From Lepisosteus oculatus (lineage: Eukaryota > Chordata > Actinopteri > Semionotiformes > Lepisosteidae): a stretch of 64,000 nucleotides of DNA. Position 1 is the first letter of the stretch, and each line of letters opens with the position of its first letter. This document shows, piece after piece, positions 12,266 through 23,500 of this stretch. The notes beneath the pieces are model-generated. The model did no database searches. It saw nothing but the letters and a program-made list of their open reading frames with translations, and had not been told where the DNA came from. The stretch is from the NCBI RefSeq assembly GCF_040954835.1, contig NC_090723.1, positions 5,590,001 through 5,654,000 of the forward strand, read 5' to 3'. The position numbers were made by a program, and so were the translations under genes.

Positions 12266-14304
12266 TTTGTGGGGGGGGATGAAACCGAAAGCCTTTAAAA
12301 GGTTTGTACGTTGGAGTTCTGCAGTAGTGTTGTGTTTCAGGCTGTGCATCCAATACATTCCATGCAAGACTCTTCCTGTATGTGTGTAACTGCCCCCTAT
12401 TCTGACATCCTGGAATTCCTGTACTGTAATATACATTCCTGCTGTCAGTCCTGAATATTCCTATGGACATCCATTCCAATCCACTTTTTCCATTACTGTA
12501 AATATGTCTGACAGCATGCTTCCTGTGTTTTCCCAATGATGCTCTTTCAGCTGTACAAATGTGTAGCTTCCTTCTCGCCGGTCAAATACAGGGATTAATA
12601 AGGGAGGAGGGGGGTTGGCTTTCATTGAAAAATATGAGCAAGTCCAGTGGTGTCATGGTGCATCCCAGCAGGCGAGCGCTCCTCCCAGCCCTGGGTGCAG
12701 TGCCATGCTTACAGAGGGTTGAGTACATTCCATGGGGCCTGTGGTTTCTGTGGTGGACATCGCACTGGTCTCTTCAACTTTCGTTGTTTGCTTGTCCCTG
12801 GAGCAGTCTGAGGGACAGGCCCGTTCCCTGGTCTGTTCACATCACCATTTGCACTTGTCTTCCAAAGATATTTCAAGGGCCCTGGGCTCTGTGTTTCGGT
12901 CTGTTAAACGATGTGGCAGGTGTGTTGTCTGTATTGTTTAATTAGAACTTTGGCTCTTTTTGCTTTCCTTTTAGGTTGGTTTGCTCTTTTTCTTTTTTTT
13001 TAAAGCCAGGGGTCCAGATCGTACCTACTTCATTGGGGGCTGAGCCAGAAGCACTGGGTACCACCCCTTGAGTTTTGTGCAGGTTACGTCCACTGAGAGT
13101 GCTTTTAGAAATTGGCTGTTGCCGTCCTGTTTCTCCAAGAATGAGCAACAGCACCTGTAAGGTTGGCTGTCGGGGAATGAGATGCGCCACAACGTGAATC
13201 CCAGGAAAAAACTCCTTTGGCCTGAAATTCCAGTGGCCTGCATTATTACTTTGTCTGTAGGCACTGATGCTGTAGAGCTTAATGTCTGCCAGTGGAAATT
13301 TGACCTATTTTGTTCAGGCAGAAACAGACTTTTCAATGTTTGAGAGCACAAATTCAGCACCTTGCATCTGTCTAGGAAGTCGCGTGTCTTGAGATTATTG
13401 GGTCGGAGCCATTCCCCAAGCTGAAATTCTCCTTTTGCGTTCGTGGAGAGTGGAGGATTCTGTGCTACTTCTTTTTAACCAGTTCTCATTGTGCCTTCTT
13501 TCTTCCCTTGCACGCTGAGTTTATACCTGTTGTTTTGCATGCCTGCTTCGGGGCTTTTCCTGTTAGAGGATACAGGCACATCCATCGCAATAAACCCTCT
13601 TCCCAGCGGCTGTACAAGATCCCCGGTGTGGTCAGTGTCCGCCCTGTATCTGACATTCGAGGTTTTGCCTCCCTCCTGTTGAATCCCTGACCAGAGCAAA
13701 TTGGCGATGAGTGTGAGCAGGTTGGGTTTCCATGAGTCTTAACTGATGTAGGAGGGTCATCAAGTCACTTGATTTCCCTTGTAGTTGGCACTTTGCGGTC
13801 CACTGCGGACGGGTATGCACCTTCTGCTTGTAGGTGGTACTCGTGTCAGCAGGAACTATAAACTGTAGAACTAAATGTGTGTTTGTGTCTGTGATGTTTC
13901 AGTACATGTGGAAAATACAGAGCGAGTGCTGTCATTTGCAATAAAAACCAGTTTGAATCGCTGCCGTTTTGTCGTTTCCACTTCTGATTCGAGGTCTGTA
14001 AACCGGAAGAGGTTACCAGCGGGAAGTGCTCATCAAAAGTATTCAGTTGCGAGTAGCTAAGATCTCCAGCCAGTCCTGAAAGGGAAGCAGGATACTGGGT
14101 TTGACAGCCTGTTTGGGGAATCTTCTTCCCGACTCCTGCTACCCTTTGTGGAGAGGAGAGCCTCCTGTTCTCCTGTTTTAAATAATCCTCCAGCCAGTCT
14201 CCATGTGTGCCCATTGAGAGGATGGGGTCTTGGAGGATTTTGCTGGTTTTGAGGTTTAAAAAAAAAAACTGGGGCAAAGATTAGAGGAAACGAGGGATTA
14301 CAGT
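12266..14304. other. Intergenic between the KLHL11 and KLHL10 tails
   Basis: Non-coding sequence between two convergent 3' ends. Several short open frames are present without family resemblance. No repeat family recognised with confidence. Confidence 0.5.
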
Positions 14305-14310
14305 TTTATT
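14305..14310 (-). terminator. KLHL10: Polyadenylation signal for KLHL10
   Basis: TTTATT on the plus strand is AATAAA on the KLHL10 strand, 200 bp after the KLHL10 stop codon. Confidence 0.65.
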
Positions 14311-14509
14311 TTGTGAGGATGATCACTGGCTACAACACATCCAAAATCAACAACAGCCTCTCAAAAAACAAATGAGTAATTCTTTTTTCCTTTCTTCCCA
14401 AAATATAAAGGCAGAACGAAATGAAGAGTGCCTTTGCCCAGCTTGAAAAGGACATAGATGCGTCTGCTACCCTCTGCGCCTCCTGGCTTGCGGAAGGGGA
14501 GGGGAGCCC

Positions 14510-17500
14510 TCAGACGGAGAGCAGGCCGTTGCTGGCGGAGGCTCTGGGCTCGTCACGCTGCCCGTAAGGCGCCGCTGTGTCCCGGGCGGCGGCGTACTCG
14601 GCCACGTTGGGCAGACCGGGCACCACGCAGCAGCTGAGGGCGCTGCGGAAGATGCCCATGTCGTGGGCGTCGTACCACTCGTCCGTCCTCTCGTCGTAGC
14701 ACTCGGCGTTGAAGGTGGTGGTGAAGCCGTTGAAGCCGCCCACCACGAAGAGCAGGTCGTCCACCACCTCGATGCCGAAGTTGCTGCGCGGGTTGAACAT
14801 GGTGGGCACGGGCCGCCAGCTGTTGGTCAGCGGGTTGTAGGCCTCCGCGCTCCGCAGCCGGTTCGTCCCGTCAAACCCGCCAACCTATAGGGGTCAAAGG
14901 TCACGCTGTGTCTCGACTCCTCGGCTCATGGGAGTGTGAGCGGTGTGCAGGGGGCTGCCCCCTCCTAGGAGGAGCTGGATAGAGGGGCGACAGCTGCTCT
15001 TTTAATAGACTCTGATTGCAACAGAGGGTCTTAATATAGAATTAATACCTAACACATGACAACAGGCATTGTCGTGTCTTTAAATGCCTCTCGGTATATA
15101 CGTGTTTATGCAACAAATATCACATAAGGGTGTGGATATGCATTATTAAATCTTGAACATTATTTTTGCCCATATTGATTTCCATTGGTTGATCACTCTG
15201 CTTTGAATAGTGTTACATCATTTTTTTTTATTAACAAAACTGTGTTGGCCTGAGTATCTGTAGGTATAGATGTATGGATCTTGCTTTTGAGCTGCAGGTT
15301 ACCAATAAGGCACGGGGGAGCTTGCAAGCCTTGCTTAGAGCATACGTTTGTGTTTATTCGTGTGCCTGCATGCTGAGCCTTAATTCAGGCATAGGCAACC
15401 TTGGCACCTTGAATCCTTTTCGCTGGAACGTATTTCTCTTCCCCCAGCTGCGTTCGCCCTGCATGGCGATGAGTGCTGATTTCAGAGCTGTGCCCCGCCC
15501 TGCAGCTCGGGCCCGTATGCGCTTGAGCCGGTCCTCACCGCGAACACCTGATCCCCGTAGGCGATCACCCCCACCCCGCTGCGCCGGCTGCGCATGGGAG
15601 CGATCAGCGTCCACTGGTTGGTCTCCGGGCTGTAGGCCTCGGCGGTGAAGAGGCACTCGGTCCCGTTGAAACCCCCGCAGATGTACACCTGCACAAAGAA
15701 GGGAAAAGATTTGCACCGAGGAGACAACTGGTGGACGGCAGGCTCTTTTGCCCCTGTGCCTACTGAATCGGTGTGCGTCTCGCTTAATAAAAATAATTCC
15801 ACTCCACTCAAAGCGCTTTACAAGTAATGGGGATCCCCTCCACCACCACCAGTGTGCAGCCCCACCTGGATGATGCGACGGCAGCCATAGTGCGCCAGAA
15901 CGCTCCCCACACACCAGCTCTCAGTGGGGAGGAGAACAGAGTGATGAAGCCAGTTCAGAGATGGGGATTATCAGGAGGCCGTGATTGTCCAGGACGCCAC
16001 CCCTAACCTTTTCGAGAAACGCCCTGGGATTTTTAATGGCCACAGAGAGTCAGGAGCTTTGTTTTACATCTCATCTCAAGGATGGCGCCTGTTTACAGTA
16101 CAGTGTCCCCATCACTATACTGGGACATTAGGACCCACATAGACCGCAGGGTGAGCGCCCCCTGCTGGCCCCACTAACACCTCTTCCAGCAGCAACCTGA
16201 GTTTTTCCCAGGAGACTCCCACCCAGGTACTGACCAGGCTCACACCTGCTGAGCTTCAGTGGGCTGCCAGCTGTGAGTTGCAGGGTCCTATGGGTGCTGG
16301 CATATCACTTAGCATTTCACAGTGACGTCTCTGTCAAAATCTGTCCGTTCAGCTCAAACGCGACTCTGCAGGCCCCTTTGAAGGTGACTGTTTTGGAAGT
16401 GGAACATGGGAGGCGGATAGGCGTGGGGGGGGGGGGATCTGCAGGTCTTGCCCTGACGAACAGGAGAGAATATGCTCTTAAAGAGGTGCAGGAGCATTTC
16501 AGCTCAAGGCTGTCTTTAAGTGCCTTACTTAAGGTCTGTAGAAGACAGGGCAGCAGCCTAGCAAGTCCTGAGCTGTTTTAGAGCCACAGGTGTCAGACTG
16601 CCCAGGGGGCGCCGGCCAGGACTTGTCCCGCGGCCCCGATCACACACCTTGCCATACAGGGTGGTGGCACTGGCGTCGCTCCTCTGGTCATGCATGGGCG
16701 AGATGAGGGTCCACTGGTTGGTCTCGGGCTCGTAGCGCTCGGCCGTGTTGAGCCGCACGTAGCCGTCGAAGCCGCCCATGGCGTAGATGAAGCCGTCGAG
16801 CACGGCCACGCTGACGTAGCAGCGGCGGGAGTGCATGGGCGCCACCTGGTGCCAGGTGTGGGCCACGGGGTTGAACTTCCTCACGCTGTTGAAGTAGTCC
16901 ACGCTGTCGAAGCCGCCCACGCAGTACACGAACCCCTTCAGGTAGGCGGCGCCGTGGTAGGCCCGGGGGCTCTCCTGCTGCACCGTGGCGTTGACCCAGC
17001 GGTCGGCGCGGGCGTCGTAGGCCTCGATGGCGTTGGTGGGGCTGCCGCCGCTCCAGCCGCCGATGGCCAGCAGGATGGAGTAGGGCAGGCGCGGGCGGGT
17101 CATGGGGTTGCGGAAGTCCGAGCTGGACGGCCCGTTCATGTTGAGGTCGTACATGGCCTTCAGCGCGTTGATGATGATGGGCTTGCACTCCTCGCTGTCC
17201 TTCACCAGCTCGTTGTTCTTCACGCTGTTCATGAAGTACTCCGCGTTCATCAGGGCCATGCGCACCTGTCGGCGGGCACGGCGACAGCGAGAGGAGGAGG
17301 AGGAGGGGGGTGACCGGCCCGTGCCAGGATCTGCTCCTGCAGAGGCTGCCACCCGCCAATACAGCAGCATGCACACTCTATATCCAAAGCAGGGCTATTC
17401 ATTAACTAGACAGGAATATTCGGATACACGTTCATGTTGGTTTCACTTAACACTAGATTCATTCATCCAACGAGGGGGTAGTTCAGGTGGGCAGCCGCAT

Positions 17501-18993
17501 CAGTGTGCATAGGCTGCAAAGGAACAAGTAAAGGTTTATTCCCTGCTGAAAAGAGAAGAGACGAAACGCAACGTTTCAGCTGTGTTCTCACCCGAAGAAG
17601 GCTCCACAGCCGAAACGTTGTGTTTCCTTTCTTCTCTTGGCAGCAGGGAATCAACCTATACTTTTTCCAACAAAGTGGTAGTCAAGGTGGTGTTGTGAAT
17701 TAATTCAACAGACAGGATACCACTAGTACATGATGTTTTTTTTTTTAAGCCATGTCAGATACCTTGGGCAAACGCAATCTCGTGTGCATACTGTATGATG
17801 CCACTTCAGCAAATCTTAACATAACTTCAGGTACAGGCAGTGCAGGTACAGTTCTGGACAGAGGCTGGAGGCCTGCCTACAGTACCTGGGTCTGGATTCG
17901 GGAGCAAACAGAGGAGTGTGCGGTAGTGCTCCAGGCTTTGAAGAGTTGGTTAGGTTGCCCCAGGAGCGGGCTGGCACTGACCTTGGGCAGCAGCACGGAG
18001 ATGCAGGCCCGGCGCTCGCTGGGCGCCTGGGCGATCCAGCGCAGGATGGCCTCGAAGACCACGTCCTCCTGCTTGACGTTGAGGTCGTCCTTCTCGATGA
18101 TGTCGCGCAGCTGGCCGGCGGAGAGCTCCAGGAACTCCTGGGACACCTTCACCAGCTCCTCGAAGTGGTGCAGGATGAAGAGGTAGGCCTTGCGCCGCAG
18201 CCCGGGGCAGTGGTAGAAGTCGGCGAACTGGCAGATGCCGATGCAGTTCTCCAGGCACAGCTGGGACTCCAGGAAGTCGCAGCAGGCCCGCACGATGCCC
18301 AGGATGCTGAACTGGTCGGCCGCCGCCAGCAGGCCCTCCACGTTGTCGGCGGTGATGGGCACGGTGCGGGTGTAGGCGTACTCGATGATCAGCTTCATCA
18401 TCTCCGGGGACACTCCAGGGATGTTGTACTCCTTCTTTTCGGAGTTATTCCAGCCACTGGTGAACAGGGCTCTGAGGGGGAAGGAGACAAGAGACTTTTT
18501 TCTTTTTCATTCCCTCCCTTTACATCAGATAATCTGTGCCAGACATGAGTTACACCAGAGAAGTCAGATTCACCCAAATAGTACTTGTCACAAAACAAAT
18601 GTCCCTGATTTGAAAAAACCATGCTAGGTCTGCCCTTGAAGGCTCAGCGGAGAAGTGTATTTTTGCTTTTCCAAACATTGTTACAATAACGTACCATTAC
18701 AGTTCTAGCACAGTCGAGTTATACAGCAGCACCGCCATGTAACCACAGTACTACAGTACTATACTGCAGGCCTCTAACCCTAAACACGGCTTCTGGACTG
18801 CTTACAGGAAGTAGGAGCTGCAGCCACACAAGATGTTCTTGTGGGCGTTGAACTCCATGCCGTTGACCTTGATGATGACGTCACACAGCTTCCCCTCCAG
18901 ACGCAGCTCGTTGAAGACGCTGCACGCCATCGCGCTCATTTTCCGCTCCATGTGGGATCTTTGGCCCCTGGTCGAGGTCGAGGGCTCCTCCAT
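14510..18993 (-). CDS. KLHL10: Kelch-like protein 10 (BTB-BACK-Kelch), five exons
   Basis: CUL3 adaptor known in mammals as spermatid-specific and needed for male fertility. Exons, in reading order, are 18993-18806, 18471-17982, 17265-16648, 15688-15539 and 14884-14510; 1821 bp, 606 aa (human 608). The start MEEPSTSTRGQRSHMERKMS aligns with the human MERKMSAM region. BTB is about residues 25-130, BACK about 135-240, and six Kelch repeats run from about 285 to 575 (DARADRWVN, NGTECLFTAEAY, NPRSNFGIEVVDD). All borders are GT-AG. The codon spanning exons 1-2 is CT|A, giving SSYF-L-ALFTS where human has SSYFRALFTS. Introns hold a 5S-derived SINE (15785-16302) and a fold-back repeat (17488-17672). 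Head to head with NT5C3B, 1.53 kb apart. Confidence 0.97.
15785..16302 (-). repeat. 5S-rRNA-derived SINE (SINE3-like), near full length
   Basis: Read on the minus strand, the 5' part (about 16302-16205) resembles 5S rRNA: GAAGCTCAGCAGGTGTGAGC, then CTGGTCAGTACCTGGGTGGG (5S: CCTGGTTAGTACTTGGATGG). The body contains GATGAAGCCAGTTCAGAGAT and ATCCCCTCCACCACCACCAG (plus strand), and the tail ends in CACTCAAAGCGCTTTACAAG. Related copies are at 40601-41143 and 45150-45438. It lies in the KLHL10 intron between exons 3 and 4. Confidence 0.75.
17488..17672. repeat. Fold-back repeat, copy 1 (KLHL10 intron 2)
   Basis: Palindromic repeat. The left arm has AGGCTGCAAAGGAACAAGTA, TTATTCCCTGCTGAAAAGAG and AACGCAACGTTTCAGCTGTG. 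The right arm has GAAGAAGGCTCCACAGCCGA and AACGTTGTGTTTCCTTTCTT. The arms are complementary around a short loop. It is one of four copies in the window. Confidence 0.7.
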
Positions 18994-19257
18994 CTTGCCG
19001 ACTTCCTTACACAGTTTTGCGATTTTTTTTTTTAATGGGTTTGTCTGCGGAGGCTTTGGCGGGGAGGGGACACGTTTATTCCCCCAGAGAAAGGGACTCG
19101 GAGTGGCTTTCTCTGCTGGCTTGTCTGCTGCGCAACTGAAGCCCAGGCAGGGCCCGTGTCTCCCAGGGTTCTAGAACAGCAGTGTGGAGTCATTGCATCA
19201 CAATCGGCTGCCGACTCCAGGCTTCCGCAGGGAGGCCTTCAGGTACAGCCAGTCACA

Positions 19258-19480
19258 GACACTTCCAGTTCAATTCAATGCCGTTTATTTTTGTATAGCG
19301 CCTTTCACAACAAGGTTGCCCACAGGCACTGAACAAGGCTGTGTGACAATACGTGACGTTGCAACACAGAAAGAGAAAAAGCCAGAAGACAACGGAGGAG
19401 AGGAACCAAAAACTCCTCTGTAAGGAGAAAGAAAACCTCTGGGGGTCCAAGGTCAACTGGCTGCCCAACCTCTCTGGGCA
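19258..19480 (+). repeat. Fish dispersed repeat (TATAGCGCCTTTCACAAC type)
   Basis: Starts with TTCAATTCAATGCCGTTTAT and TATAGCGCCTTTCACAACAA, and includes GCCAGAAGACAACGGAGGAG, CCTCTGGGGGTCCAAGGTCA and TGGCTGCCCAACCTCTCTGG. I know these words from a widespread fish repeat but cannot name the family. Confidence 0.5.
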
Positions 19481-20131
19481 TGCTGACATTATACACTTCT
19501 AAAAACAAGTACTACGTGTGGAGTATTAAGCCTTCCATCATGTGCTTCTGTGTGCCAGTACTCAATGCAGATCTCTGTAGACCAGCGAATCCTCCCAGAC
19601 GATATTGAATATTGGCACCTGTGGGCTCAAAGGCACCCCTGTTCTTCCTGGGGTCCCAGCTGTGCTTGCTAGACATGATGAGTCTGCCAGGACTTCACAA
19701 CTCCCCACTGTCACATCACATCACTTTCTAACCCCCCCACAATCACACAATCACCAAATCACCCCCACAATCAACATCAGTCTAAGACATCAAATTTATC
19801 CTAGTTGCATATTTTCTGAGGCCTTATACACATAACATATAGGTATTGGATGCAATTACATTTGTCGAGTTTTTAATACCTCTGTGTGTATTTGTGAGCT
19901 TCCTATCTTACATTCATCTCTGCAAATTGCTACACACAACACTGAATGATTTTGCAAAGCAGTTATAGCACATACCGAGATGATGTGTGATTGACATTTG
20001 TTAATATACACATTGTAAACATAATACGGGCGCATCCAAAGTTTTTTCAAAGTAGTTTTCCTTCAGATATTTTTTAAATGACTGTAAAACATTACCCGGT
20101 TATGTCAATTGAAATCAGGTTCTCAATTATT

Positions 20132-20149
20132 GGGGGGGGGGGGGGGGGG
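20132..20149 (+). repeat. Run of 18 G
   Basis: Uninterrupted G18 about 380 bp upstream of the NT5C3B start codon, long enough to fold as a G-quadruplex. Homopolymers of this length are also prone to sequencing length error. Confidence 0.9.
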
Positions 20150-20526
20150 TGGACAGTGATGACTCGGAAATCATTTTGAGACCAGATCTCAGCTGTGAGG
20201 GAAATTTAATTAGCTAACAAGCCAAATATTTTTTTAAGGGAGCCAGTGCACGATACGCGTAGTTGTGTGTTTGTGCCTTTTGCTTTATTTGCCCGGAACT
20301 TTGTGGACTGTAGCGCTGTGCTCCTTCGGACAGTTTTGCCAGCGCATAAAGTTTCATTCGTTTCCGTAGTACCGGCTCCTACTTGTCAAACACGTCTCGG
20401 GTGTTTTCGTAAGCTTGTGGTATGCAGTGCTTTCCTTTCTTTTAAAATTAGTTTGAGTTTTTAATATTGCGGTTGAACCGTTTTTGTCTTGTCGGGGAAG
20501 CACCACGTCTGCAAAAAAAAAACAAA

Positions 20527-23500
20527 ATGGTAAGTTTTCATAAATGCCGACTCGTTGGACCGATGCTCCGTCTGTGATTTTGTCAAATGTAGGGTGCGTT
20601 AATTAATACGATGTAATTTGGAACAGGATAGATGGTACAAGGTTCAGTCACGCAAACCGGTCGTTTCAAATCGCCCAGCGCTGCAGTTTATCTCCCAGTA
20701 ACAACAGACATGGCTCAGTTGATACAGCTGCCGGGGGTTGACGTTGAGATTGTGAAGGATGTGCATTTTATTGAAGTCCTTTTATTTTCAAGCCACATAA
20801 TTCCGAATTAACCCCTACCTTTACAGGAATCGAGCGCTAAACCCTGCAGTGCTGGGCGGAGTTTGGTGTGGGATTTTAATCCAGTTGCAGTGAATGCTGG
20901 CCTGTATAATTTCAGAAAACCTCGGTACAAACAAGCAAAACAACACCACAAGCTGTGTGTGGACCGCACAGCACTGTGAATTACAGCTGTGTTTTTGATG
21001 GGCTTACCCTCGTCACAGATAAGCATTTTGCCCCTGAAAAATAAGTTCTTCAATAAGGCCCAGTCCAGTTTCGGGGGAGCTGTGTATTTGGGGTGCACCC
21101 ATCTAAAGGGGTGTTGGTGAACTCTTCCGCTTCAAGAGTGCTCCCCGAAAAAAAAAACGCCCTTTTGAGGTTGTGACTCCCTTTCACTCAGTCTCTTCAA
21201 TTGAAAGGAGAGGGAAAATATTGCAGGCCTGTCACTCGAGGCTTTCTGTGTGAAAACGGAAACATTTGAAGTTCAAAGGCTCGGAGACACAGGTGACTGT
21301 AAAGCTGGACAAGCGATCGGGCCCTACGGTGTGCGCTAGTTTTGAAACACAGACTACTTCAGGTGACTGCTGTTTTTGACTTTTTCAAAAACATTTGTAA
21401 TGAAAGGAGACTTTAAATATTTTTTTAACCCACACCCCTTCCCCCCTTCCCGTATCTTATGTCTTCTAGATGCGAGGTAAGATTGCTATACTGTGGCAAT
21501 CCCTTTTAACGATTACAGAGCACTATCCTGAACTAACCAGCTTCTGCTTTTGCTGCCTGTACGAAGTTCAGACTGCAACTTTCTCCCTGATCGGTTGCAG
21601 TTGAATAACTGGGTTCCTGTCCAACGTCTTTGCCTTTGTCCCCCATGCGACCCTTGTGTTGCACAACCAAGATTCCAGGCCAGGGATCACCCAGAAGAGG
21701 CCCTTTCCCACGCCTTACAAACGATGTGAATTATGTAGAAATCAGTCTTTCTAGCTGGAATTCTGTGCCGCTGTTCATTGCCTCTTTGTTTTCTTCTTGT
21801 GTGCTTTGTTTCTTTTCGTGTGCTCTTTTTTGCAAAGCGGCATTTGACGCCTGGGCTGAACTGCAGCTCCAGCAAGCTGAAAGGGTGCCCGTGTTAGCAG
21901 AACAGTTGTTTACTTGCACAGGGCGAAGGAGGCTGAGCTCGACAGCCTGGTTCTAAAGCGCAGATCTTTATTTCTCTCGTATCTCGCACGGCGCACTGTA
22001 GCGCTGTTCAAGTGGCAGGAGATCTCTTTATCTAAAAAGTTATTTATAAATAAATGTTATTTTATTTATTTATAAAGTGAGGCTGAATAGCCTTGTGCTT
22101 ATCATGCAGATTATCACGCATGCGGCCTCTTCGGTCCTCCCCGATATTGTGGATCAACACAATATTTGAACTAGTTCTCGTCTGTGCACCCAGTAAGGCA
22201 TCATTTGGAAAAAGGTGACCTCCAACCTGCACCCAGTAACTCTTTCTCCTGGTTCTGCTGTCCAGATTTACCAGGTCCCCTGGCTAGTAAACCCAGTGAG
22301 GACTGCCATAGCCATTTGGCACCAGTTGAAAAAGTACGAGGTCAGACCTTTTCTGTACTGTATGGTGTCGTGCATGTTCCCTGTGATGTATTTTTTCTTT
22401 TTTAAGTATCGTCTGGGAGTTTTGAGATTCATCCAAATCCAGTACTGGCAAAACAGGACAGGGGGGATTTTTTTTTGAAAAAGAAAGCACTGGTGTCTTA
22501 AAATCTTACTGCCAAAAAGATTTAATCCTTACCCTGAGCAGATTAAGTGAGTGCAACAGAGCAAGGACCCTAAAAGTCAGATATGTGGGTGTTGCTTTTC
22601 TGATTATAGTTGAACACATTTTCAAGGGAATCGCAGAACTATTTTGTCACCGTCACGTGTTAAGATATGCATAATACAATGGATTTGGAAGAATGTTGTC
22701 CCAATCAGTCATTCCTTCATCACTGAATTTAGAACCATTCCTTCACTATACATCTGAGCTCTTTTTGATTACCAAAGTCCAGTCCTGCAGATTTTGTAGG
22801 TTGTCAATTGTCAGATCTTAGTGGGAACAGTAAATTAACCCTCTTCTTGTGTTAGATTTAACTTATTACTTAAACCCTGCTCCACTGCTTCTGGTTAGGG
22901 AGCAAAGATGTGTGTAAGAATACTTATACTCAAATAGATGAGGGCCTTCTTCAACAGCCTTTGTTTCCAGATAGCAGTCCATTATGAACCTCTGGATATG
23001 ATTTAAAGTCAAATATGCTAAACAGCCACTGCACCGGTGGCGATGTGGTTGTAAGCATCTTGTTTTGAAGTCTCATCCAGATGATGACAGCTCCTCAACA
23101 GTGTTCATGGTTTCCACACTGGGGCGTTGGTCTTGGAAGTGCTTGTTCTTATATCATCAGCCTGTTTTTCTCTAGAGGCTTCTCATCCCAGTACTGACCA
23201 GGCCCACCCTTGCTTAACTTCTCAGGCGGTAATACAGCTCTGATACTCGGCCATTCAAACCTACAGAAAACTTTTCAGCAACAAGCAACAGGGGGAATAG
23301 ATGTTGGATTGCAGTCTTATTTGTTACGTAATGTTTTTAAACAGAACTGCTTTCCGATTGCCAATGAAGCCTTGTGGTTTGAGACTGCTTGCCACAGTAA
23401 TAGCAGCTGAAATTGACAATGTGGCGCTGTTCGTGGCCTTGGCTGCCCAGAAGAGAAAAATGCCTCTCTCTCTTAGCGTACAGTACAGACAGAGGCTCTC

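Larger units (their letters stand above)
18994..20526. other. Divergent intergenic region KLHL10-NT5C3B
   Basis: Should hold the promoters of both genes. It includes a SINE-like repeat (19258-19480) and an 18-G run (20132-20149). No TATA box or defined operator could be assigned by eye. Confidence 0.5.

Noticed and set aside
16688-17374. Open frames of about 200 codons on both strands over KLHL10 exon 3
   Set aside because: Shadow frames of the Kelch exon caused by high GC, with no similarity to known proteins.
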